DNA from: Christensenella sp. UBA1385
GTDB lineage: Bacteria; Bacillota; Clostridia; Christensenellales; Aristaeellaceae
Direction of reading: 5' to 3'
Length of the DNA: 30,740 bases
Assembly: GCA_002305755.1 (NCBI GenBank)
Contig: DBQV01000036.1
Coordinates: forward strand, 1 to 30,740
A model generated the notes under the pieces. It did not search any database. It saw nothing but the letters and a program-made list of their open reading frames with translations, and was not told the DNA's origin. Below, one piece after another: positions 7,756 through 14,392 of the stretch; within the stretch, counting starts at the first letter, position 1, and each line of letters starts with the position of its first letter. A program made the position numbers and the translations under genes.

Positions 7756-9570
7756 TTAGTTTACCTCGGTTTCAGCGGATGCTGTGTCTTCCAGTCCGCT
7801 CTGTATGGCATTGATGCGTGCGTAGAGGCCGGGCCGGCTGATCAGCTCCTCATGTGTGCCGCTGGCAGTGATCCGCCCGTCCTCCAGCACGAGGATCAGG
7901 TCGGCCCGGCTCAGCGTGCTGATGCGGTGGCTGATGATGAAGGTGGTCACGCCCTTCTCGCCGGAAAGCAGCGCCTGTCTGATCTGAGCGTCGGTCTGCG
8001 TATCCACGGCGGACAGCGAGTCGTCAAAGATCAGTATGTCGTTATTTTTCATCAGGGTGCGGGCGATGGCCACGCGCTGCTTCTGGCCGCCCGACAGCGT
8101 GACGCCCCGCTCGCCCACCACGGTGTCATAGCCCTTTTCACTCTTTTCGATGAACTCAAGCGCGCTGGCCGTGCGGGCCGCGCCGTCGATCTCCTCCTGC
8201 GCGGCGTCACGGGCAGCGATGGCGATGTTTTCCCGGATGGTTTTGCTGTACAGGAAGCTGCTTTGCAGCACCAGCCCTACGCGCGAGCGGAGATAGGCCC
8301 TGTCGATGCGGTCGAGCGGCACGCCGCCGATGGTGATGGAGCCGGATCTCGGCTCATAGAGCCTTTGCAGCAGGTGCACCAGGCTGCTTTTGCCCGAGCC
8401 TGTGGGGCCCAGTATGGCTACCGTCTGTCCGGCCTTCACGGTGAAGCTGATATCGCGCAGCACATCGTTTCCCTTGTCATAGTAGAGGCTGACGTGGTCA
8501 AAGACGATGTCCTGCCGAAGATCGGGGCGGAGGGCTTCGGGCTCTTCAGGCTCCTGCTTGGTGCGAAGCACCTCGCTGATGCGGTCAAGCGCCACCATGC
8601 TCTTGCCGGATTCGGTCAGGATACGGCCCAGCTGTCGGATGGGCCAGGTGAGCATGCCTGTATAGCCCGTGATAACGATGAGATCTCCCAGCGTGATGAT
8701 GCCGCGGCTCGCTTCCACGATACAGACGATCAGGGAAATGAGGATCTGCACCGCCCCCATGGAGCCGCTCAGCGCCCAATAGACCGCCTCCAGATCCGCG
8801 ACCTTGATGCCGCGGTTGCGGTGTTCGAGGCTGGCGGCGTCAAACTTGTCGATCTCGTTGCTGGCCTGTCCGAAGGCGCGCACCACGCGCACGCCCGTCA
8901 GGTTTTCCTGAAGCACCGTGCTCATCTTGGCCTCCGCCTCATCCATCCGGCGGAAGGCCCGAATCACCAGGCGGAAGAAAAGCATGGAAAAGATAAAGAT
9001 GACCGGCGTGATGGACAGGCTGTACAGCGTCACCTTGACGCTGATGGGCAGCATCAGGCTCAGCGCGAAGACGATCATGAAGACGGCGTTCAGCATCGCT
9101 ACCACCTGCTGATTGAGGAAGGCGCGCACGGTGTTGATGTCGGAGGTGCAGCGCTGCAGTAGGTCGCCCGTCTCCACCTTCACGTGGTAATCGTAGGGCA
9201 GCTTCTGGATGTGATCGTACAGTCTGTTTCTCAGATACAGCGCGGCCGATTCCGAGCCCATGGAGCTGAGCTTGCCCCGGTAAAATGAGGAAACGCCCCC
9301 GATCAGGCTGACAGCCACCAGCGCGACGCCGAAGGCCCAGAGATTGCGCTCAAGAAATCCGGGTCCGAGCAGGCTCTCGACGGCCCGGTTGACGGCGGCA
9401 GGCAGGCGCGAAGGCTCGCTGCCCAGGTAGTGGTCCATCAGCTCGGCCAGCAGGGCCGGCGTGACGAACCTCAGCAGGCTGGTCAGCGCTGTCAGCAGGA
9501 AGGCTATGGCAAAGTATCTGGCGTTTTTTCGCAGCAGGGTACCCATCAAGCGGTTGCGTTGCGTATGCAT
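7756..9570 (-). CDS. Heterodimeric ABC exporter, degenerate-Walker-B half (BmrC/LmrC-like)
   Basis: The product is 604 residues: a six-helix membrane domain to about residue 325 and a nucleotide-binding domain after it. Walker A is GPTGSGKSS (388-396), the signature is canonical LSGGQKQ (from 492), and the switch histidine is His549. Walker B reads IFDDSLSAVD, so the catalytic glutamate is Asp517. That is the mark of the degenerate-site subunit in heterodimeric exporters. The ATG at 9570 follows CAGGAG closely. The frame stays open upstream to 9648, but that stretch contains the attenuator hairpin and no ribosome site. It is the first structural gene behind the leader ORF and attenuator. Confidence 0.93.
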   Translation of the reverse strand: MHTQRNRLMGTLLRKNARYFAIAFLLTALTSLLRFVTPALLAELMDHYLGSEPSRLPAAVNRAVESLLGPGFLERNLWAFGVALVAVSLIGGVSSFYRGKLSSMGSESAALYLRNRLYDHIQKLPYDYHVKVETGDLLQRCTSDINTVRAFLNQQVVAMLNAVFMIVFALSLMLPISVKVTLYSLSITPVIFIFSMLFFRLVIRAFRRMDEAEAKMSTVLQENLTGVRVVRAFGQASNEIDKFDAASLEHRNRGIKVADLEAVYWALSGSMGAVQILISLIVCIVEASRGIITLGDLIVITGYTGMLTWPIRQLGRILTESGKSMVALDRISEVLRTKQEPEEPEALRPDLRQDIVFDHVSLYYDKGNDVLRDISFTVKAGQTVAILGPTGSGKSSLVHLLQRLYEPRSGSITIGGVPLDRIDRAYLRSRVGLVLQSSFLYSKTIRENIAIAARDAAQEEIDGAARTASALEFIEKSEKGYDTVVGERGVTLSGGQKQRVAIARTLMKNNDILIFDDSLSAVDTQTDAQIRQALLSGEKGVTTFIISHRISTLSRADLILVLEDGRITASGTHEELISRPGLYARINAIQSGLEDTASAETEVN

Positions 9571-9597
9571 ACAAACTCCTGTGATATATCGGCAATG

Positions 9598-9632
9598 AAA
9601 AAGAGCCCGGGGAAAGTCCGTCCGCAGCTCTT
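9598..9632 (-). terminator. Putative attenuator terminator in the exporter leader
   Basis: On the minus strand AAGAGC (9632-9627) pairs with GCTCTT (9606-9601), extended inward by CGG/CCG across small bulges. A run of five Ts (9602-9598) follows. It lies between the leader ORF and the exporter start codon. Its 5' arm can alternatively pair with bases inside the leader ORF (9683-9693). Confidence 0.6.
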
Positions 9633-9657
9633 CAGCATGAAAAGACAAGCAGCTCTG

Positions 9658-9717
9658 TCAGGCTGGCGTGCGGCCGGAAACGATGCTCAAAAGCCCGGAA
9701 ATCCGTCTGTTCCTCAT
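9658..9717 (-). CDS. 19-residue leader peptide of the ABC exporter operon
   Basis: The ATG at 9717 is preceded by AAGGAGGTGG with eight bases between AAGGAGG and the start, one of the strongest ribosome sites in the window. The frame reads MRNRRISGLLSIVSGRTPA and then TGA. It begins about 26 bases after the predicted transcription start. Codons 2, 4 and 5 are AGG, AGA and CGG, arginine codons that look uncommon in the neighbouring genes. The position matches bmrB, the leader of B. subtilis bmrC-bmrD, where ribosome stalling controls transcription into the exporter. No sequence relation to BmrB is claimed. The peptide probably has no function of its own; its translation is the signal (inference). 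Confidence 0.7.
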   Translation of the reverse strand: MRNRRISGLLSIVSGRTPA

Positions 9718-9749
9718 CCCGGCCACCTCCTTGTTCAAACTGATCTCAT

Positions 9750-9777
9750 GTTATACTATCTTTTGAGGCCCTGTCAA
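9750..9777 (-). promoter_or_regulatory. Promoter of the exporter operon
   Basis: On the minus strand a perfect TTGACA (9777-9772) and TATAAC (9755-9750) are separated by 16 bp. The predicted start near 9743 gives an untranslated leader of about 170 bases. Confidence 0.8.
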
Positions 9778-9918
9778 GAATTTGAGCCGCCAAATCAAAC
9801 AAATACTTTGATCCATCGCCGTCTTGGGCGTTTTTTCTCGTGCGTCGCCGCCCTGTTCAGCCAGAGAATGCCGGCATGGAAAACGCTTTCGACGGGTGAT
9901 GGGGTTCATTAAGCACAT

Positions 9919-9952
9919 AAAAAACCCCTTTCCCGAGAAAGTGGGAAAGGGG
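9919..9952 (-). terminator. Intrinsic terminator of the peptidoglycan-binding protein gene
   Basis: On the minus strand a perfect 10 bp stem CCCCTTTCCC / GGGAAAGGGG with an 8-base loop is followed by six Ts. It starts 16 bases after the stop codon of the gene at 9969. Confidence 0.93.
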
Positions 9953-9968
9953 GCAAGGCGGGCCTGGC

Positions 9969-11240
9969 CTACCAGGTGGCCTTCATGGCCGAGGCTACGG
10001 CGTTCTGATGGGTCTCGTCTACACGGTTGGTGTCGTGTGTGCGGCTATTGTAAAAGTGGATGCAGAAGTGGCCGGAGAACTCGTTGTCAATGGTAGTCGT
10101 GCCATGCGGCATGCCGTTCATCGAGGCAGCGTATACATGCCCGTTGTACTTGACGAGTATGGCCCGCCTCCTCCAGGACCATTCTCCGCCGAAGACGGCC
10201 TTCACCGTGTCCGTATCGTCGGAGGTGGTCGGCTCGGCGTCCAGATGGTTCACGCCGCTCCAGCGGGTGGCGCTGAAGGTCTTGCCCGTGGCGATATCCT
10301 TCACGGTAAAGGTCGCTCCCTTGGGAATGGTGGCGCTGCCGTTTTTGAACCAGTCGAGCCGTTCGGTTTCCAGCGTGTAGTTGGCGGCGTTCTGGCCGAA
10401 GAGTTTTTTGATGGTGGCGTAGCCCGCCACGCCATCCACGGTCAGGCGCGAGGCCTTCTGGAAGGCCTTGACGGCCTCGGCGGTCTTGTCTCCGTAAGAG
10501 GAGTCGATCGCGGCCTTGTAGTAGCCCTTCAGCTTCAGCGCCTGCTGCAGCGCCTTCACATGCCTGCCTGTGTTTCCGGGGCTGGTGGTCTTGGGCACGG
10601 CAATGTCGGAAATACTGCTGATGCCCTTCATCTGTGGGTCGGTCTTGGCGGTCGTTTCGGCCACGGAGCCGAAGAGCTTCAGCACGGTGTCGTAATCCGC
10701 TTCGCCCGTCTGCTTCAGCCCGTATTTCTTTTGGAAGCTCATGACCGCTGCCTGTGTCAATTTGCCAAAGCCGCCGTCCACCGTGCCCTCGTAGAACTTT
10801 TTCAGCTGCAGGGCGCGCTGCAGCTTCTCCACATGCTCGCCTTTGTCGCCCAGCTTGCAGAACTTGGGCGGCGTGCCCAGCGCGCTGATGGACTTGGCGT
10901 CGGCATATTTGCTGGTGCTCTTTGGCTGGGTGGCCTCTTTGAGCTTTTTGGCGGTGGCATCCGACACCGTGACGAACTTCTTCATCACATAGCCCACCTT
11001 GCTGTCATAGCGCACCTTGTAAAAATCGCCCGAGGTACCCAGAAGGGCCACCTTGGCGCCCTTGCTCAGCTTGGCGTAATACTCGCTGTCCGTGTTTGCC
11101 TTCATACGGAAAAATACCTTGTCCGCGTTGACGGTGCCGGTCAGGGCTTCCGCGGCAAACGAGCTCAGGCTCAGGCCCAGCATCACCGCCAGGCAGAGGG
11201 CAGCCACGATTCTTTGGGCCAGACCGCTCGTCTTGTTCAT
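9969..11240 (-). CDS. Secreted SH3 / double peptidoglycan-binding protein with YkuD-like C-terminal domain
   Basis: The product is 423 residues. A signal peptide (about 1-30, ending SSFAA) is followed by a bacterial SH3 domain (about 33-95), then two PG_binding_1 repeats (about 125-190 and 218-282, each with FxK-LQ-AL and FQK patterns), and a C-terminal domain (about 290-423). That last domain contains HGT at 379-381 and HFCIHFYNSRTH at 391-402. The order His-Gly-Thr, then Ser-Gly-His-x-Cys, recalls the L,D-transpeptidase (YkuD) active site without matching it exactly. A cell-wall role is likely. The ATG at 11240 follows AGGAGG at 8 bp. It has its own promoter with a WalR-like box and a strong terminator. 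Confidence 0.87.
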   Translation of the reverse strand: MNKTSGLAQRIVAALCLAVMLGLSLSSFAAEALTGTVNADKVFFRMKANTDSEYYAKLSKGAKVALLGTSGDFYKVRYDSKVGYVMKKFVTVSDATAKKLKEATQPKSTSKYADAKSISALGTPPKFCKLGDKGEHVEKLQRALQLKKFYEGTVDGGFGKLTQAAVMSFQKKYGLKQTGEADYDTVLKLFGSVAETTAKTDPQMKGISSISDIAVPKTTSPGNTGRHVKALQQALKLKGYYKAAIDSSYGDKTAEAVKAFQKASRLTVDGVAGYATIKKLFGQNAANYTLETERLDWFKNGSATIPKGATFTVKDIATGKTFSATRWSGVNHLDAEPTTSDDTDTVKAVFGGEWSWRRRAILVKYNGHVYAASMNGMPHGTTTIDNEFSGHFCIHFYNSRTHDTNRVDETHQNAVASAMKATW

Positions 11241-11302
11241 GATTAAGACCTCCTGATCGCTCACGGCAGGTTTCCCTGCACACGAAGCTCTGTGTTAATG
11301 GC

Positions 11303-11331
11303 AGTATATTACAAAAATATTACAATTGCAA
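11303..11331 (-). promoter_or_regulatory. Promoter of the peptidoglycan-binding protein gene
   Basis: On the minus strand TTGCAA (11331-11326) and TATACT (11308-11303) are 17 bp apart. The gene starts 62 bases further on. Confidence 0.7.
11308..11324 (-). promoter_or_regulatory. WalR-type direct-repeat operator in the promoter spacer
   Basis: On the minus strand the sequence is TGTAAT-ATTTT-TGTAAT, an exact fit to the WalR (YycF) consensus TGTWAH-N5-TGTWAH known from Bacillus and Staphylococcus. It fills the spacer between -35 and -10 of a cell-wall gene. The other-strand reading is one mismatch per half-site away from a PhoP box (TTNACA repeats). Placement inside the core promoter suggests repression rather than activation (inference). 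Confidence 0.6.
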
Positions 11332-11408
11332 CACGGAATTTAATATTTGTTTCTTCGGATGTCGGCAGGAGATGAAGGGAAAAGGGAGCATCAGCGACGG
11401 ATTCTTCG

Positions 11409-11437
11409 TGGACTTTTGCCTATTCCTGTGATAGTAT
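11409..11437 (+). promoter_or_regulatory. Probable promoter of the FAD-oxidoreductase pair
   Basis: TGGACT (11409-11414), a 17 bp spacer and TAGTAT (11432-11437), with TG one base before the -10. The start codon follows at 11476. Confidence 0.5.
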
Positions 11438-11475
11438 GGCTGAGGTTTTACATCAATTCGGTAAGGGGCGACACT

Positions 11476-12927
11476 ATGTACGATATTATTGTCATCGGCG
11501 CCGGCGTTGTCGGCAGCGCGATTGCGGAGCATCTCTCCCGCTATGAGGGCCGCTTTGCGGTGCTGGAGCGGGCTGACGATGTAGCCGAAGGCTCCAGCAA
11601 GGCCAACAGCGGCATCGTCCATGCGGGCTACGATGCCAAGCCCGGTACGGACAAAGCCAGGCTGAATACCAAGGGCGCTCAGATGATGAAGCAGCTGTGC
11701 GCGAGGCTCGGCGTGCCCTATGGCCAGCCGGGCGCGATGGTGCTGGCCTTCAGCGAGGCTGATCGGGCGACCATTGAAAAGCTGTATGAGCAGTCACTTG
11801 AAAACGGCGTGGAGGGCTGCCGCGTGATCGAGGGCGCGGAGGCTTTGAAGATGGAGCCCAACCTGAATCCGGATGTGGTCTGCGCGCTGCACGTGCCCAG
11901 TTCCGGCCTTGTCAGCCCCTATGAGCTCACCCACGCCTTGGCCAACTCCGCCGCCGCCAACGGAGTAGAGTTCAGGCTGGAGACGGAGGTGGAGCGCATT
12001 GAGCCCACGGAGACGGGCTGGGCGCTGCACACGAACCGGGGCGTGTATGAGTGCCGCGCCTTCGTCAACTGTGCGGGCGTGTTCGGCGCGAAGCTGCACA
12101 ACCAGATCTCCGACCGCAAGCTTAATATCATCGCAAGGCGCGGCCAGTATTACCTGCTCGACCATGAGACGCCGCTGCGCTTTTCCATGACCATGTTTCA
12201 GGTGCCCACCAGGATGGGCAAGGGCGTGCTGATCAGCCCCACCACGCACGGCAATCTGCTGGTTGGCCCCACGGCGGAGGATATCCCCGATCCCCTGGAC
12301 ACCACCACCACCTCGGAAGGCCTCGCGGACGCGCTGGCCAAAGCCAGGCTCACCTATCCCGGCCTTTCGGTGCGCAGCGTGATCACCACCTTCGCGGGCA
12401 TTCGCGCGCATGAGGAAGGGGGAGATTTCGTGATCGGCGCCGTACCCGGCGCCAAGGACGGCGCGTTTGAAGCCATCGGCATCGAAAGCCCGGGCCTGTC
12501 CGCCGCCCCCGCCATCGGCGAAGAGATGGGCACCTGGGCAGCCTACTCCCTGCAGCTGAAGCGCAAAGCCGATTTTGTGCCCTATGGGCCCATGCCCAAG
12601 TCCTTCAGCCACATGAGCAACCGCGAGCGGCAGGAAGCCTACGAACGTGACCATGAGTACGGCCGCATCGTCTGCCGCTGCGAGATGGTGACCGAAGCGG
12701 AGATACGCAGGGCCATCCGCGAGCCCGTCGGCGCGCGCAACATCGATGGCGTAAAGCGCCGCACGCGCGCGGGCATGGGCCGCTGCCAGGGCGGCTTCTG
12801 CAGCCCCCGCGTAGTGCAGATACTGTGCGAAGAGCTGGGCATGAAGCCTGAAGAGGTCACCAAATTCGGCGGCGCGAGCCGCCTGCTGGTGGGCAAGCTG
12901 AACGAAATGCAGCCGGAGGATAAGTAA
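11476..12927 (+). CDS. FAD-dependent oxidoreductase with BFD-type [2Fe-2S] domain (GlpA-like)
   Basis: The product is 483 residues. A Rossmann FAD-binding start, IIVIGAGVVGSAIAEHLSRY, opens a DAO-fold domain like glycerol-3-phosphate or L-2-hydroxyglutarate dehydrogenases (EGSSKANSGIVHAGYD, IIARRGQYYLLD, TTFAGIRAHEEGGDFVIG). A C-terminal BFD-like domain carries C400-x-C402 and C437-x4-C442, a 2Fe-2S ligand set. The ATG at 11476 follows AAGGGG; the open frame further upstream lacks a ribosome site. It is joined by a one-base gap to the next gene. The pair resembles clostridial GlpA-like/NADH-oxidoreductase operons, suggesting oxidation of glycerol-3-phosphate or a 2-hydroxy acid. The exact substrate is not decided by sequence. 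Confidence 0.85.
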   Translation: MYDIIVIGAGVVGSAIAEHLSRYEGRFAVLERADDVAEGSSKANSGIVHAGYDAKPGTDKARLNTKGAQMMKQLCARLGVPYGQPGAMVLAFSEADRATIEKLYEQSLENGVEGCRVIEGAEALKMEPNLNPDVVCALHVPSSGLVSPYELTHALANSAAANGVEFRLETEVERIEPTETGWALHTNRGVYECRAFVNCAGVFGAKLHNQISDRKLNIIARRGQYYLLDHETPLRFSMTMFQVPTRMGKGVLISPTTHGNLLVGPTAEDIPDPLDTTTTSEGLADALAKARLTYPGLSVRSVITTFAGIRAHEEGGDFVIGAVPGAKDGAFEAIGIESPGLSAAPAIGEEMGTWAAYSLQLKRKADFVPYGPMPKSFSHMSNRERQEAYERDHEYGRIVCRCEMVTEAEIRRAIREPVGARNIDGVKRRTRAGMGRCQGGFCSPRVVQILCEELGMKPEEVTKFGGASRLLVGKLNEMQPEDK

Positions 12928-12928
12928 G

Positions 12929-14221
12929 ATGAGCGAGAGAAGAATCCCCGTGGATCTGCTGGTGATCGGCGCGGGCCCCGCGGGGCTGGCCGCCGCCATC
13001 TCCGCGCGCGAATCCGGCGTTGAGAGCATCGTGGTGCTTGAAAGAGAAGACTTTCAGGGAGGCATCCTCCGCCAGTGCATCCACAACGGCTTCGGGCTGC
13101 ACCGCTTCAAGGTGGAGCTGACGGGGCCCGAGTATGCCCAGCGCGACATCGACAGGGCCAGGGAGCTGGAACTTGACATCCGGACCGGCGTGACCGTGCT
13201 GGACGTTACGCCCGACAAGGTGGTCACGGCCATCAGCCGCGACAGGGGCCTTGAGGAGTTTCAGGCCAAGGCGGTCGTGCTGGCCATGGGCTGCCGCGAG
13301 CGCCCGCGCGGCGCGCTGGCCATCCCGGGCACCCGCTGCGCCGGCATCTACAGCGCCGGTACGGCCCAGCGCTTTGTGAATCTGGAAGGCTACATGCCCG
13401 GCAGGCGCGTGGTGATACTCGGCTCGGGTGACATCGGCCTGATCATGGCGCGCCGTATGACGCTGCAGGGGGCGAAGGTGCTGGCCTGCGTGGAACTGAT
13501 GCCCTACTCGAGCGGGCTTAACCGCAACATCGTTCAGTGCCTGCAGGATTACGATATCCCGCTGCTGCTGAGCCACACCGTGACCAATATACGTGGCCGC
13601 GAGCGGCTGGAGGGGGTCACCGTCTCTCGGGTGGATGACAGCCGCCGCCCCATCCCCGGCACGGAGCGGGAATTTGACTGCGATACCCTGCTGCTCTCCG
13701 TCGGCCTGATCCCGGAGAACGAGCTTTCTCTCAGCGCGGGTGTGAAGCTGAGCCCCGCCACCTCGGGCGCGGAGGTGGACAACACCCTGCAGACCAGCGT
13801 GCCCGGCATCTTTGCCTGCGGCAATGTGCTGCACGTGCATGATCTGGTGGATCATGTGTCCAATGAGAGCGCGGTCGCCGGCAGGGCTGCCGCTGCCTAC
13901 ATCAAGGGAAAGGCCTGGCAGGGGACCATCATCCCCGTGCGGGACGGCGAAGGCGTGCGGGGCAGCGTGCCACAGCGCATCAATCTGCCGGATGCCGCGG
14001 TCGACTTCTCGGTCAACCTCATGTTCAGGCCGGCGCAGGTCTACCGCAACCACTATGTGGTGGTGCGCGCGGATGACCGTCCGCTTTCCGTGCGAAAGAG
14101 CATGATCCTCACGCCGGGCGAGATGGCCGTTGTGCCTATGAGTGCGGAACTGCTGGAAAAGTGCCGCGGGGCCAAGTCCGTCACGGTCGAGATCCGGGAG
14201 GACAAGCCGGAAGCGGTTTAG
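12929..14221 (+). CDS. NAD(P)/FAD-dependent oxidoreductase, partner of the GlpA-like protein
   Basis: The product is 430 residues, a pyridine-nucleotide-disulfide-oxidoreductase fold without a redox-active CxxC pair. The FAD dinucleotide motif is VIGAGPAGLAAAISA near residue 12. LAMGCRERPRGALAIPGTR marks the middle, VVILGSGDIGLIMARR the second nucleotide site, and VPGIFACGNVLHVHDLVD the C-terminal FAD-contact motif. About 85 further residues follow without a domain I recognise. The ATG at 12929 has GGAGGATAAG upstream inside the end of the preceding gene, so the two are translationally close. In many clostridial operons a small DUF1667 protein follows this pair; here an intrinsic terminator follows instead. 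Confidence 0.85.
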   Translation: MSERRIPVDLLVIGAGPAGLAAAISARESGVESIVVLEREDFQGGILRQCIHNGFGLHRFKVELTGPEYAQRDIDRARELELDIRTGVTVLDVTPDKVVTAISRDRGLEEFQAKAVVLAMGCRERPRGALAIPGTRCAGIYSAGTAQRFVNLEGYMPGRRVVILGSGDIGLIMARRMTLQGAKVLACVELMPYSSGLNRNIVQCLQDYDIPLLLSHTVTNIRGRERLEGVTVSRVDDSRRPIPGTEREFDCDTLLLSVGLIPENELSLSAGVKLSPATSGAEVDNTLQTSVPGIFACGNVLHVHDLVDHVSNESAVAGRAAAAYIKGKAWQGTIIPVRDGEGVRGSVPQRINLPDAAVDFSVNLMFRPAQVYRNHYVVVRADDRPLSVRKSMILTPGEMAVVPMSAELLEKCRGAKSVTVEIREDKPEAV

Positions 14222-14245
14222 CCTAATACATGCGTTTCTTCTGGG

Positions 14246-14280
14246 AAGGACGGCCGGCCGCCGTTCTTCTTCTTTTATTC
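14246..14280 (+). terminator. Terminator after the FAD-oxidoreductase pair
   Basis: AAGGACGGC (14246-14254) pairs with GCCGTTCTT (14260-14268) with one G-T pair and a 5-base loop, followed by the T-rich CTTCTTTTATT. Confidence 0.75.
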
Positions 14281-14330
14281 ACCGGCTCATGAGCGCCCGC
14301 GAACTTTGTGATACAATCCGTGTATTTCTA

Positions 14331-14359
14331 TTGCGCATGGGGAGCCTCTCGGTTATACT
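14331..14359 (+). promoter_or_regulatory. Promoter of the FMN_bind protein gene
   Basis: TTGCGC (14331-14336) and TATACT (14354-14359) are 17 bp apart. AAGGAGG and the ATG at 14393 follow. Confidence 0.6.
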
Positions 14360-14392
14360 GTTTGCGACTCAGATCACAAGGAGGAAAACCAA

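Noticed and set aside
9571..9648. Earlier in-frame start for the first exporter gene
   Set aside because: The extension would run through the terminator hairpin, lacks a ribosome site and is not membrane-like; the ATG at 9570 has CAGGAG at good spacing.
11286..11297. AGCTCTGTGTTA, identical to 71-82 at the other end of the window
   Set aside because: A 12-base match between two upstream regions, without a shared arrangement around it, is too short to call a repeat family.
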